Shown one piece after another: positions 39,398 through 51,979 of a stretch of DNA of 64,000 bases. This DNA is from Sporothrix humicola. Its lineage: Eukaryota > Ascomycota > Sordariomycetes > Ophiostomatales > Ophiostomataceae. The stretch lies in contig WNYE01000030.1 in NCBI GenBank assembly GCA_021396245.1, positions 124,001-188,000 of the forward strand, given 5' to 3'. A model generated the notes under the pieces. The model searched no databases. It was not told the origin of the DNA and was given only the letters and a program-made list of their open reading frames with translations. Position numbers and translations under genes: made by a program. Position 1 is the first letter of the stretch. Each line of letters opens with the position of its first letter.

Positions 39398-41578
39398 TCA
39401 TGCCCCTTCTTGGAACGCCGTCTTGAGAGCTTCCACGTGCTGCTTCTGCTCCGCCGCCAGCTTGCCGCCGTGCACATCACTAATGATGGTCAGCACCAGC
39501 GAGTAATTGTTGTACAAGAACCGCTCACGCCGGCGCTTATCCTTGCCAAAGCAGACTTGACTGTACTTGGTCAGGAACGCCTCGACCTCGTTACGGAGTC
39601 GGAGCATACTCGTGACAACAGGCTCGTCGTCACCAGCCTCAGTGCTGAGGGCTAGAATGCCATGCAGCAGCTGGCCGAACCGCTGCGTAACAACATGCGG
39701 CGCGGCTGAGGCGGCACCGGCACTGCCGCCACCACCTGCGTTACCGCTCGCCAGAATGGTGCTGCTGCTGCCGCCGGTCAGGGCATGCATGCTTTCGCAG
39801 TGGTGGTCCATAATCTTTTGGAAACGTGGCCACAAGAGCATGTTGGTTGCGTTGTTGTAGCCGTCGACGGCCGGGATCTTGCGCCGCTGTAGCTCAAAGG
39901 CAAAGTGCTGGTTGAGACGAATGCAGAGCAAGACTCCGAGGCAGTCGTAGGTCTCGCCGATGAGCCCGCGCGTCAGAGTCTGACCAAGGGCAAAAGTTGG
40001 CTCAAAGGTGTAGTTGAAGTGCTTCGCAATGGTAGAGTAGGACAGAGCGGGCGAGAAAAAGGACGCCATAAATGTGTACTCTGCCGTAGCATTGTCGACC
40101 AGTGCTAGGTTGAAGTGCCGGAAGGGCGTTTCCAGATAATGCGTCGCTTTGTCTTCCTCGGCCATGTACGACGATAGAGCCACCTGGTTCGGGCCCTTGA
40201 GCAGGTCAATGCGCCGGCCAAGACTGAATGCGTCGTGGGGTGGACCAGTCATTTTCGAGGCGCTTCTCCGTGAGAGATGGTCGTCATGTCCAAGGGCATC
40301 GTTCTTGTCTAGGATGTGCATCTTGAGTTTCTCGAGGGACTTGGCGTATCGTGCAAACTGGTTGCTGTAGTACCACCGCATGGTGTTCATATACGCGTGG
40401 CAGATTTCATCGGCCAGGACAGCATGGTGTTTGTGCAAGAAGGTAAAGAGATCTTTGAACTTGAGGAAGCTCTGCTGCTGGATAATTTGTGCATTGATGT
40501 GAGGGGACCGTAAAGCCTTTATTTGGGCTACGAGAAAGTCTCGTATCCGCTCAATGGCCTTGAGGACCAGCTTGTCCAACAATGGCAGAAGGTCAGTCGC
40601 GGCTTTGATTACTTTTGCGCCCTGTTGCCGGTCGCCAGACTGCTGGATGCTTGGGGACGAGCGCAACGACGCTGTCCGCTTGTCCACTTCCTTAAGGTAG
40701 TGCACCCATTGCTCGTCGATGTGACCCTCGACGATTTTGTTGACCAGGTCCGGCGATACGCTCAGGTCCTCCACGGCCGGGAACAGGCCCTTCTCAACAG
40801 CCTTCCGGTTGTCCAGGCGGACATTAAGCGCCGTGGATCGGGATTGCAGGTTCTCTATGTCGGCAGATACCAGTCCTAAGTCGTTTCGGAAGCTCGTCAG
40901 GTTGGTCTCAACAGAGTTCAGCACCTCGTCACAGGCGCGGATGGATTTGTGCAGGTCTTCGAGCTTCGTTTGGTGCTTGTCCACTGTAGTTTGCAAAGAA
41001 ATTGTTAGCAGCAGCTCGAGAGCTCTAAATTCAATCAAATTTGCCGAAAAAAAAGGAAGAAAAAAAAAAAGAAAGAAAAAACACAACGCACACTCTTCGG
41101 ATGTTCGAGATGCCTGCAAGCTGTTTCGGCGTGCTGTTGGGCCCTCCCAGGCAACCTCTCGTAACGACAATCCACCAAAGTCATAGTCGGCCTCGAGGTC
41201 CGCGTCTGTGATAGCAATATCGTTCTCATCGTCTGTCAAATCCTCAGCTCCGCTGTCCGAAGGTGATGCCCCAATAAGCTTCCCAAGCAAAGCGAGCGCT
41301 GCTGCGTCCTGCCCTCTGTTGTCTCCTGCCAAGGAATTTGCCGAGGTGGACTGCTTCAACGACGAGCCATTCTGGTTCTGTCTCCGCGAGGCAAGCAGAG
41401 AGTTTGACGAGTCGTTGGAAACGAGCGACAGCGACGAGCCCCGTGCTGGACGCTGTGATGTAACATAGGGTCCTCGACTAGCGCTCGATGGTCGTCGCGG
41501 GAGGGGCGATCCAGATCGGCTGCCGTTGCCCTGTGGAGCGGGCCCGCCACCGGCATGGCCCAGGCGGTCGAGCCACAT
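39398..41578 (-). CDS. VPS52: GARP complex subunit Vps52
   Basis: Two exons on the minus strand: 41578-41092 and 40983-39398; 690 residues. The start MWLDRLGHAGG matches the usual fungal Vps52 opening; an earlier in-frame GTG is not needed. The intron joins SRTSEE to LDKHQTKLEDLHKSIRACDE, the start of the conserved coiled-coil region. Domains: a Ser-rich N-terminus (1-160), the Vps52/Sac2 coiled coil (about 165-270), and a helical C-terminal body (for example YLKEVDKRTASLR and WYYSNQFARYAKSLEKLK). Vps52 is a core subunit of the GARP tether, which receives endosome-derived vesicles at the trans-Golgi. The 108-nt intron has no stop and is a multiple of three, so retention would insert a 36-residue Phe-rich stretch. 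Confidence 0.93.
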   Translation of the reverse strand: MWLDRLGHAGGGPAPQGNGSRSGSPLPRRPSSASRGPYVTSQRPARGSSLSLVSNDSSNSLLASRRQNQNGSSLKQSTSANSLAGDNRGQDAAALALLGKLIGASPSDSGAEDLTDDENDIAITDADLEADYDFGGLSLREVAWEGPTARRNSLQASRTSEECALCFFFLFFFLPFFSANLIEFRALELLLTISLQTTVDKHQTKLEDLHKSIRACDEVLNSVETNLTSFRNDLGLVSADIENLQSRSTALNVRLDNRKAVEKGLFPAVEDLSVSPDLVNKIVEGHIDEQWVHYLKEVDKRTASLRSSPSIQQSGDRQQGAKVIKAATDLLPLLDKLVLKAIERIRDFLVAQIKALRSPHINAQIIQQQSFLKFKDLFTFLHKHHAVLADEICHAYMNTMRWYYSNQFARYAKSLEKLKMHILDKNDALGHDDHLSRRSASKMTGPPHDAFSLGRRIDLLKGPNQVALSSYMAEEDKATHYLETPFRHFNLALVDNATAEYTFMASFFSPALSYSTIAKHFNYTFEPTFALGQTLTRGLIGETYDCLGVLLCIRLNQHFAFELQRRKIPAVDGYNNATNMLLWPRFQKIMDHHCESMHALTGGSSSTILASGNAGGGGSAGAASAAPHVVTQRFGQLLHGILALSTEAGDDEPVVTSMLRLRNEVEAFLTKYSQVCFGKDKRRRERFLYNNYSLVLTIISDVHGGKLAAEQKQHVEALKTAFQEGA

Positions 41579-42867
41579 GGCGAAGTTGGTGGCCGGCCTC
41601 GGAGTGACCACAGAGAGGAGGAGAGGAGGAGGTGGAAAGGTCGAAGAAAAGGAGGCCTGTTGGCTACAGAGACACAGTGCTCAAGCCGGGCGCCCTTTGC
41701 AGCAGCAGGCGGGGATTGGGCCCATCCACAGCAGCGATATCAATGTCTGTGCATACACACGGGGTCTTGAGATGGCGATTGAGAATTGGCGAAGTATTGG
41801 TGCCGTGGGCACTCGTTGTTGTTCATGTATCGTCGTTCTTAGTGCTGCGCGTTGATAGCATGTGTCTTCAACAGCAGTCAGACACTCGGTGTCGTAGGGA
41901 GCTCCAATAGGGGATTAGAGCCCCTGCACCAGAGCTCAGGGCCTCTTGGCGGGCCGCCGTGTTGAATGGGGTAAGGACGGATTACATAAGTCTGGGCCTC
42001 ATGTCTCCATTTTATTTCTCTGTGGATTATGTAACAGCGCCAACATCCGAAAGACCATCTGTGTTGTCCTTGACAGCGTTTTGTCCCGCCCTCCTTCAGA
42101 ACCAGACCTGTGGACAAAGCACTTGTTGATGTGGGCACCCGCTCGTCATCCTGCCTGCATGCCTCTCCATGCACGGTGGCTTCAAGATGCTCTCGATTCA
42201 ATGCTTGCGATCATGATCACGATTTAGCGAGTAGACATACTCAGCATCCAAAAGTGACTCACGAAGTAGTGTGAACTAGAAAGAGAGTCACAAGTAATAG
42301 AGGCGATATTGTTGTAAGGTCTCATGGGAAAAGATACACACGCGATGTGTTGACAACCAGGCTCGCCAGAGTCCCACCGCTGAGGAACGCGGGCGCTCTC
42401 ATTAGCTGGATCTGATTGGCGCCTTCCTCACCCTCACTTGTGTACTTGTATGCACTTGCTTGTTCAACGATGCTGTAACTGCCTTACAACTGCGACTCAT
42501 ACGGGACATACTAGCCCGGCGCCTGCCAGAACTAGAGTTGTTGGTCACTATTCTTGCCTCTTGTCGCCCCCCCACTACCGAAAAAATAGCCTGTAAAAAA
42601 AAAAAAATACAAACCCACACAAACCGTCCCTTCACCCCGCCCCTCTTTCTAAAAATTTCCTAGGAAACCATTCGCTCTTTCCCCTCCTCCACCCTATATT
42701 TTCCTTTCCTCCCCCGACTTCCCTCCCTTGTAATAATATTTTTTCTTCTCCTTCTCGTGGCTTGAATATTGCTAGTTGGATCAAACACAAACTTTTCCTT
42801 CACCCTCATCGCACCTGTCTATTTTTCCGTCGTCGACAACAGTCCTCTTCTTTCTAACTCAGTCAAA
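41579..42867. other. Divergent promoter region between VPS52 and eIF5A
   Basis: About 1.3 kb between divergent starts. The final 200 bases before eIF5A are an almost pure C/T leader, typical of highly expressed fungal genes. No reading frame with a recognisable domain lies between. Confidence 0.5.
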
Positions 42868-43992
42868 ATGTCCGACGAGGTAAGAACTGCAACCCGTTCC
42901 TGCTCGTGACCAAATGCACTGTTTCTGCCGAGAGAGAGAGGGAAAGGAGGAGGAGAGAAGCCGAGAAAAATCATCACCCCGCAATCGCGAAATTCGCGGC
43001 CAGGCACCCCCCTCAAGTCACCCCCTTCGACCGTGCTGGCCATCGAGCCTGAAGCATTCAATTCTCGAATCCACGGTCGTGCTCTTCGCCATCATCGAGC
43101 CCGTCTGCCTACGATAAGATATGGCATGCGATGTGGCCTTGCCAAAACCTCAGATCCAAATCTTTGCGCATACGGATGGGCAGCCAGCGGCGTCCTATCG
43201 CCACGCGAAACAACCTGTCGATCCGTTTTTCGTCTTGAATGATTTCTTCTCTCTCTCTCCGTTTCTCTCTCTCTACGTGGGGATATGTGCCGAAACGGTC
43301 TTCAACAAAAGTATTGCTCAGAGTCCAGTTCCTAACCCATATTCTATAGCAGCATGACGTGACCTTCGAGTCGGCGGATGCCGGTGCCTCGCTCACCTTC
43401 CCCATGCAGTGCTCGGCCCTTAGAAAGAACGGTCATGTCGTTATCAAGGGCCGTCCCTGCAAGATCGTGGACATGTCGACCTCCAAGACCGGCAAGCACG
43501 GTCACGCCAAGGTCCACCTGGTCGCCATTGACATCTTCACCGGCAAGAAGCTCGAGGATCTCTCTCCCTCGACCCACAACATGGATGTCCCCAACGTCAC
43601 CCGTAGAGAGTACCAGCTCGTAAGTTTTTACACCCATTCCGTGTGCCCATTGGGCATCGTATACCACCGTATATACTCTTGTATGAAGGCTAGGTTTGCT
43701 GACACCCGATCCACAGCTCGACATCTCGGACGACGGTTTCCTCTCGCTGATGGACGATGAAGGCGACCAGAAGGATGATGTCAAGCTCCCCGACGGCGAG
43801 GTCGGTGACAAGATCAACAAGCTCTTCAAGACTGAGGAGAAGGACGTCAGTAAGTCATATTGAAACATGCAGTTTCAGTCCCCTATTGTTGTTCATAAGC
43901 GAACTTGAACTAACCAATTCACAGACGTCACCGTTCTCACCGCTATGGGTGAGGAGGCTGCCATTGACGCCAAGGAGGCCCCCCGCGGTTAA
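42868..43992 (+). CDS. Translation factor eIF5A
   Basis: Four exons: 42868-42879, 43350-43619, 43717-43849, 43925-43992; 160 residues. Exon 1 codes only MSDE; a 470-nt intron follows. The protein has the two beta-domains of eIF5A, MQCSALRKNGHVVIKGRP, and the hypusination loop STSKTGKHGHAK, with Lys53 the residue that would receive hypusine. eIF5A binds the ribosomal E site and relieves stalls at proline-rich and other difficult sequences, and aids termination. The first acceptor is a TAGCAG tandem, so Gln5 may be included or skipped; if skipped, the hypusine site becomes Lys52. Strong codon bias fits high expression. Confidence 0.97.
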
Positions 43993-44876
43993 AAAGTTAC
44001 AAATGCTACCTTTCTTGCTTTTTTCTTGCCTCTTTGCTGTTGTATCGTTCTGGTTGAGTCGTTGCTTTCCGGCCGGGTTACGACTTATTGCGCCTCTATC
44101 TCAGCGCGCTGCAATAGTCTTCACCCTGGCGTTGCATGACAAGCGTACGAGAGGCCCCTGCGGGCGTTGGTTTCTGGAGGACTCGGAATTTAAACGGGGA
44201 AGCTCAATGGGCACCACGGACATATGTCATATATTTCATATCGATGTGCCCTGTGTTCCTCTTCCTGATTCCACTCTTGGTTTCTGTTTATGACAGATAT
44301 GCGTTGCTTATGATTTTTTTTTTCTCGGACAAAATATCGTCGTTAGAACGGCAATGAAGAATATCTAAAGCGGAATAGAAAAATAAGACCCAAGGCGGGC
44401 GTGGATATCATTTTTGAACAGCTACAAATAACAATGTGACGTGCAATGTTTTTTTACTCAATTCATAAAAGAAGAATTGGGAGGTAGAGCGCGTTTAAAT
44501 GGAAACAATTGAAATAATAATTGCACTCAATTCGGTTGCATTGGTTCTCATGTTGTACTCGAGATGATGCCTATTTTGGATGTAAGCAAAATTTTGTTGG
44601 AACAGTACACTCCATACTCCCGAGTCTCCACTAATTCCAACGACATGCGCTTCACAACGCGAGCACACTTGACGTCCTTCATCCCGACGCAACCATCGAA
44701 TTGAGCCAATTAGGCAAATGAAGTTGAACTCCCGCTCGAAGCAATTATGGTGAATCGCTAAAGTGCGCGACAGATAGCCAAAGGTATCAACTTTCCGCAA
44801 CTTTTGTTGCTGACCTCGCCAAGCTCATCTCATCTCATTTGAGGTCTCTCTTTGGCCCTCTACGCCCAAACCTGCC
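43993..44876. other. Intergenic: eIF5A 3' region and RRN7 promoter
   Basis: About 880 bases, AT-rich toward 44500, containing the eIF5A 3' untranslated region and the RRN7 promoter. The eIF5A coding frame has ended; no other gene is supported. Confidence 0.5.
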
Positions 44877-47163
44877 ATGGATCTTGCGTCGGGCCATCGC
44901 GATCTACGGCGATTCCGCCCCGGCGACTCGTGCGACGAGTGCAATGCGCGCCGCTGGTACAGCGACAGCGGCTTCCGCTACTGCGAAAACGGCCATCTCA
45001 TCGAGGTCTGTTTGTCCCAATCCTGTAATCTTGTCAAGCCCTGCACAATCCCAATGTGAATGCTAACATTAACTCCCATGCGCAGTCCTTTGTCCCTTTT
45101 GAACATGAAGAGGAGGCCAACTATGGCAACCGCGGCCAGACTGCCCGCAAACAAAAAGAAGTCCGCGAACGCGAGGCACGTCAGCTTACGGGCGTCGAGG
45201 CACGCGAGCTGTTTCTCGAATGCCTTCAGCTGCTGCTGCGCAAGCAAATTGCATGGCTGCAAAAGCGCGAGCAGCAGCTGGGGGGCGAAGGCACGGCGAC
45301 TACACCTGCACCGTCGCCAATAGCCGGTCTCGAATCAGCTGTTCGGGATCTTTGGGACCTGCGAATCCGCTATTTCCACGGACTGACTATCATGGCACTT
45401 GCTGGCGACGATGCCCGAAGCCGTGGCAGCCGGAGTCTGAGTCGGAGTCGAAGTCGAAGCCAGAATCGAGCCACGAACGGATCCACGTCGGGATCAGAGT
45501 CAGAACGGACTGCGTACAGCTCCCAAGCGGAAGCAAGCGACACAGACGGTGGCTATACCAGTGGTGGTAGCCGATTGTCACAACGACGAGCTCGCAAACG
45601 GTCTGCGCGCAAATGGCAGTCTGGGCCGGACGAGCGGTGGAATGTGCCGAGTGTTATCGAGACTCTGGCCATCTGCTATCTTGGCGGTGTCCTGCTTCAG
45701 CTGCCATATCGCATTGGCGACTTTTACCGCTGGGCAAGAAATGATCAGATACCCTTTCTGCACGCTGTAGGTTCTTTCTTCTTTTTTTTCGAGTCTACAG
45801 CTTGTCGAAGCCCATATCCGCCGGCATTCTAACACAATAAGACAAAACATATCCCAAAGGTTATGCGCGATCGACTGCCTGCGAGCTACTTGGGTGCCCT
45901 ATCGACAAAGCAGCCATTGTTAGCCGGCGACGAACTGCACGAGGCAGTGTTCAACCTAGTCAAGGGATATATGCTCAACAACGAGTTGCAGTTTCCCGGA
46001 CTCAACGTTCCACCTATCTTATGGAAGTGGACACGAGACCTCGGGCTTCCCAGTATGTGTCCTGCTTCTCTTTTGCCGAAAAAAATGCTGGGACACAATA
46101 CTAACAGCAACAGTTGATGTATATACAGGCGTGCTGGAGATTTCTCGTCTCTCCAAGGCAGACTTCTGCTATCCATTAGAACGGCCAAAAATCTTTGGTG
46201 TCGACCACCCTGACATCTCCCTACTTGCTACAATAATTCTCGTTACCAGGCTCCTCTACCCATTCAATGATGACGGAAGAAATGAGGGATCTGAGCCACA
46301 AAGTATCTCGATGAATTGGAGGAGGTGGCAGGCCATATTTGATGATTCTCCAACACAGGCAATAAAACGACTGGATCGACAAGATATTGCAAAGCTCCAA
46401 AGCAGAGATGCCTGGGCCCTCACGGATGATCAGATTGACGACTACCTGGACTGGCACCAACAGTTTCGAATGAGCGAAAAACAGGGTACGTCACTCCTTT
46501 GCCTGACGATTTGAAAACCAAAGAAAAAGTTGCTAACAATCTACAGATCATAGACACATGTTGCGCTTGTTTCCGCTACAAGAGATCAAGCCCCGTGAAG
46601 AAGTTTTGGACGAGCCAGAGGACGCTGTAGACGAGCGATACCGTTTTATACAGGAAACCTGCCTTGTGGTACCGGATGTGCAACAAGAACAGCCTTCCAA
46701 GAAAGCAATAGGAAAGAAGCCGGCCGTTAGCCAAGCTGCCCCTTCTTTGGAGCATATCCATGATCTTCCCTTGGAGCATTATCGGGAAGAGTCCGATCTT
46801 CCCAAACCAGCCCTTGCGTTTTACAACAGAGCAGGTGAGTATTCTCAACTGAACTTCTTTTGCAACAGACACACGCGCCAAGAAACACAACTAACGTTTT
46901 ATTGTACAGCCAATCTCGCTGGATTGACAGTCCAGACGCTGATACGTGAAGTTAGCCGGTTAGAAACTCGCTGGGTGGCCTGGGATCGGGCCAAGACAAA
47001 GGGGGCATTGGGCGAGTTCATTGGAGTGGACGTCACAGATGACAGTGACGAGGAAGACGTCACTATGGTCGTTGACGAAGGCGAGGATGAGGCCGATGGC
47101 GACGTGCAAGACGATACCCAGCCATTTTCACAACGATATATGGCAAGTAGCCCTCCGGGATAA
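44877..47163 (+). CDS. RRN7: RNA polymerase I initiation factor Rrn7 (TAF1B-like)
   Basis: Six exons: 44877-45005, 45086-45766, 45842-46052, 46114-46485, 46547-46834, 46910-47163; 644 residues. The N-terminus has a zinc ribbon with Cys19, Cys22, Cys36 and His40 (SCDECNARRW, YCENGHLIE), which identifies Rrn7. The TFIIB-like cyclin folds follow (LFLECLQLLLRKQIAWLQ; WNVPSVIETLAICYLGGVLLQLPYRIGDFYRWA), with an Arg/Ser-rich insertion between. Rrn7 is the TFIIB-like part of the core factor that recruits RNA polymerase I to rDNA. The acceptor at 45841 (AAG) was chosen because it keeps TKHIPKVMRDRLP; another AAG acceptor 18 nt later is also in frame. The C-terminus is acidic. The last intron (75 nt) could be retained in frame. 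Confidence 0.88.
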
Positions 47164-47591
47164 ATATCATACCCTTAATCTACTGTACCTTTGGATCCAA
47201 CGGTGCTGGTGATGTTCGAGGTTGAGGTTGTCTTGATGGGGTCAATGCGCTCGTCTGATTGGTTGGCCGGGTGTAAATGGGGAGCTAGGCGCACGTGATA
47301 GGGTTTTGCAGGGAAAGTTCCAAAGGCTGCCATTTCTACGCTAACTGATCTCGGCCTTTGCCAGTCTTTCGCTCATTCTCGCTCTTGCCCGCAAAAAATC
47401 TTCGGGTGGCGGGGCAATTTTTTTCCACTCCTAGTTTTTTCGCCTGCACTTTTTCGGATTTTGGTGTGTCCCGCACCAAAATTTTGTGTTAGGTGGTGCC
47501 TCTCCATGATCTTTTCGTGGATTTTTGTTCCCCTTCTATTCCTCCCATCTAAGAACATCAACCATAGATAACTTCACGACAGTTCGCCAAG
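47164..47591. other. Promoter and leader of the ubiquitin-L40 gene
   Basis: About 430 bases between RRN7 and the first coding base. A CACGTGA motif lies at 47292-47298, about 300 bases before the start. The end of this stretch is the transcribed leader, since exon 1 of the ubiquitin-L40 gene contributes only the A of the ATG. Confidence 0.5.
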
Positions 47592-48550
<959 letters not shown>

Positions 48551-49260
48551 ACAACTCGCCCCCAGCCTCGGGTGTGGGCAGTGTGTTGTTTGTGGGAGTT
48601 TCTGGCGACGAGACGAAGCTGTTTGAGAAGCGGAGTACGAATTTTCGAAACGGGAAAACCTGCGGAGACACCGGCGTCTTTTTGGGGTTTTATGCACCTG
48701 GTTTATTTTTCCTACGAGTTTTATAAAAAAAATGGGAAAAGTCAAAATTCAACTAAATTAAAAGACAAAAAAACATTGAAAATCATCTTTCTCCAGACTC
48801 GTGTTGCATTTATAATTATGGACGTGAGATAAGATACATGAGCATCACTCAATGTGAGATCAGTTTGAACAATCGTTTTTGAGGTTTGCTCAGTATCACC
48901 TGCCATTCCCTCAAAGTGCACGCTGTGACACGAAAATGCGAGACGCCTGTTCTGGCGTAAAGTGAAATTCGCGCTGTTGTAGAAATGACTAAGCAGGCCA
49001 AAGCAGCTGTGCTCCAGCGGCGTTCTCCAAAAACCACAGCGGGTTCCAATAGGGGGATTTGACACAGAACAGGCAGCTAGTTAAGGGAGCTCCACCAGCC
49101 AAACAGCAACGCGACATCAGCTTCGTCTCCCTTTACGCCAAAGACCAACTCACCCAAATCAAGCGACAGACAACATCACCACCAGCGATATACCAAGCTC
49201 GATACGCCGCAATCATACCCCGTAACTTCAAAGAAGGGCAACATATACACATCTTTCAAC
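48551..49260. other. Intergenic between ubiquitin-L40 and the Yip1-family gene
   Basis: About 710 bases. The first half is AT-rich 3' region; the last 180 bases before 49261 form a C/A-rich leader. No gene is supported. Confidence 0.5.
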
Positions 49261-50262
49261 ATGTCCGGCGCAGGCTACGATGCCGTCGTCGACGTCGACG
49301 ATGAGGTGCGATTTCCCAGAACAGGACAGACCGATCCAAATGGAGAGATAGGAAGAGACTTTACATGATGCATGCAGCACGCGCTTCCATCACTGCACAA
49401 TACTAACGTTTTTTTTTCTTCACTTAAGGGCGACCTCGGCCACACCGATCTCCGCGAAGACCTCGAGTTCCACACCTCCAACTTTGACAGCTCAATACCA
49501 GGCGGCCGCAAGGGCATCAACAGCGGCGGCCTGCCACCACCAGCAACGGCATCGGGCAGCGGGAGCGGCAGTGCGGCGGGCGGCAAGCGGTTCCTGTGGA
49601 CACTGTCGTTTTACTCGCAGTTCTTTGACGTCGACACGTCGGCCGTTCTGACGCGGTGCTGGGCCGCACTGTATCCTCGCGCCAACTTCCTCGATGTGCT
49701 GGAGGGCAACGCGGATCTGTACGGTCCGTTCTGGATCGCCACGACGGTCGTCTTTATCCTCTTCTTGAGTGGCACAATCAGCCAGTACCTGGCGACGACG
49801 GGCACCGAGCCGTTTGCCTACGACTTTACTCTTCTGAGTGGTGCCGCCGGCTTGATTTACGGATACACCCTCGTCATCCCCGTCCTCCTCTTCCTCGCCC
49901 TCCGCTACTTCGGCTCCGAGTCGGCCAACCTTCTCGAGTGCTGGGCTCTCTACGGCTACGGCAACCTGATCTGGATCCCCGTCGCGCTGATCGGCTGGTC
50001 GCACATTGACATTCTCAACTGGGTCTTTGTCGCCGTCGGTTTCGGCCTGTCCATCATGTTCCTGCTGCGCAACCTGTACCCGGTGCTGTCCGCCACGGAC
50101 CGCCAGACGAGCAAGATCCTGCTCATCATTGTCATTGTGCTGCACCTGGGCCTGGCCGTGACAATCAAGTTCCTGTTCTTTGCGCACCACAGCCCTGTGG
50201 CTAAGACCCCGGCCGGTGGCGATGCTCCCAGCGGCGATGCTCCTCCTCCTTCGATGTTCTAA
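49261..50262 (+). CDS. Yip1-domain Golgi membrane protein (YIPF1/2-like)
   Basis: Two exons: 49261-49305 and 49429-50262; 292 residues. It starts MSGAGYDAVVDVDDE and continues GDLGHTDLREDLEFH after the intron, whose acceptor is AAG. A soluble N-terminus of about 110 residues precedes five hydrophobic segments (starting FWIATTVVFILFL, LLSGAAGLIYGYTLV, LYGYGNLIWIPVAL, WVFVAVGFGLSIMFL and ILLIIVIVLHLGLAV). The YGYGNLIWIP wording is a Yip1-domain signature. Family members sit in ER/Golgi membranes and bind Rab GTPases or organise transport carriers. The YIPF1/2 or yeast Yip5-like grouping is my best guess within the family. Confidence 0.82.
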
Positions 50263-50642
50263 GCGGTCCACGCTGTGCCATTGTAGCCAACGCATCCCCA
50301 GGAATTGGCGACGGAGATATAACGGGGGGGTAGTATAGAGGTGGACAAGTTTGAAACGTCTCGCTTGGCCGATTTGTGTTTGCTTCTTAGAATATGCAGG
50401 GGTTTCTTTGTTTCCTTTTTCTTCTGGCATGTTGGTATTTTCTGGTATTTTTTTCTTTTGTGAGATAGTCCTGCCTCAACGGCGCATTGTTCTCACGGCA
50501 AGGGAGTTTGCTGTTTAGCTTGTTCCAAGCAAGTAATTGCTATTTCTACTGGGTTTTGTACAACATATTAATGATATTATTCACCTTGCATTCCTCGTCT
50601 ATAATGCTACCTATATCCAATTTTGGCTCCTCGCACCCCCTC
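50263..50642. other. Intergenic between convergent Yip1-family and rhodanese genes
   Basis: About 380 bases of 3' untranslated sequence of both genes. T-rich tracts near 50420-50460; nothing else visible. Confidence 0.55.
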
Positions 50643-51360
50643 CTAACGCTGCACAGGACCGCCCTTCTCAGCCCAGTCCTTCCAGCTGCCCGGGTACTCG
50701 CCAACCTTTGTCCAGCCAGCCTCTTTAGCCAAACCAGCTGCTGCCCGGCTGCGGACACCGGCCTTGCAGTAGAAGATGACCTCGGTATCGCGGCTCGGGC
50801 GCACAAAGCCGAAACGGTCCTCAAACTCCTCGTCGGGCAGGAAGAAGCCGTCGGGCGCCGTAGTGACAGGGATGTTGATGGCGCCGGGAATGCGGCCGGT
50901 GTCCTTCAGCTCACCAGGCTCGCGGGTGTCTACAAAGTCAGTATAAAGACCATGGTCTAGTATATCAGCTGGCACACAGTACTTACCGACAATGACGATC
51001 GACGAGTCAGGTTTCTTGACCAGTTCTTGGACCTGAAGTCATTAGCTTTGCTCGTACATGCCCCAACACCCGAAGGGGTTGACTTCTTACCTCCTCAAAT
51101 GTCCACAGCTTATGGTCAGTAGGTGCCTGAGAGTAGGCGCGGCGGGCGACACAAGACAGCGCCTGGGTTGACGAGGCGGGAGTAATAAAGCTCCGGCACG
51201 AGACAGCCTGCGGCCGGGACACAGACGACAGGGAGCGGAGGGCAACGGCAGCAAATGCGGCGGTGGCGGGCGACGTAGAAGCCGAGGCCAATCTCGCGGC
51301 AGAGTGCCGGAGCAAAGCCGAGACGGCCTGTACGGCGCGGCGGTTGGCGGCGGGAGCCAT
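50643..51360 (-). CDS. Mitochondrial rhodanese-like sulfurtransferase
   Basis: Three exons on the minus strand: 51360-51091, 51032-50987, 50929-50643; 200 residues. The N-terminus (MAPAANRRAVQAVSALLRHS) is rich in Arg, Ala and Ser without acidic residues, a good mitochondrial targeting signal; about 80 residues precede the domain. A single rhodanese domain follows: WTFEEVQELVKKPDSSIVIV, DTREPGELKDTGRIPGAINI, then the active-site loop YCKAGVRS with Cys160. It probably transfers sulfur from thiosulfate or glutathione persulfide to an acceptor; the physiological substrate is not readable from sequence. Single-domain yeast Rdl1/Rdl2 are the nearest well-known relatives. Confidence 0.9.
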
Positions 51361-51979
51361 TGTTGTGTATATAGTGTGGGGAAATTGGTATCCTTGTGCA
51401 AATTGTGTTCCTTTGCGTTCAGTCGAGTGTTGTCGAGAAACAATTTATGGTCATGTAAAGTCAGAAAAGTGCCGTGTGTTGCGCATGTTCCCTCTCCAGG
51501 AACAAAGCCGAAAGGAAGCTACCGCTATTCCTCAGGCCTCGATTGGCGGCCTTTTGGCGGTCTAAGGGCCCTATGACAGCGCCAGAAAACCCCACCCACC
51601 CACTGATGTCAGTCCGTTCCAGTTCAGCCGCCGGAGCTTCCTTCGCCCACTGAGCCGTCGTCGCATCGCTCCATTTAATACGTCGTTCATTCGGAGTATT
51701 CCGTTGTAAGTCGTCTCTGTCTACAACAGACACCTGCAGATTATAAATTCAAAAATGGGAAACGATTCAGAACTGATGCAATCTCTGTCGTGTTTGTCTT
51801 GTACTAAAATCGCAACGCATTCCAAAAATGAGATAAAAAGAAGAATAAATAACAAACACAACAAAATCAGACCGCCAATCCCTCACCAACTAGGAGTATT
51901 TATTGTGTGATATATCAATGCAGTCTCGTCCTATTTCTTCCCCCTTGTCACCCCACTTTTCATTCTAGGGACACAACTC
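51361..51979. other. Intergenic: rhodanese promoter and GDI 3' region
   Basis: About 620 bases. Both neighbours are on the minus strand, so this holds the rhodanese promoter next to 51360 and the GDI 3' untranslated region next to 51980. No gene is visible. Confidence 0.5.

Noticed and set aside
49492..50430. Minus-strand frame of 312 codons opposite the Yip1-family gene
   Set aside because: Arg/Gln/Glu-rich shadow of the membrane-protein coding strand; no domain.
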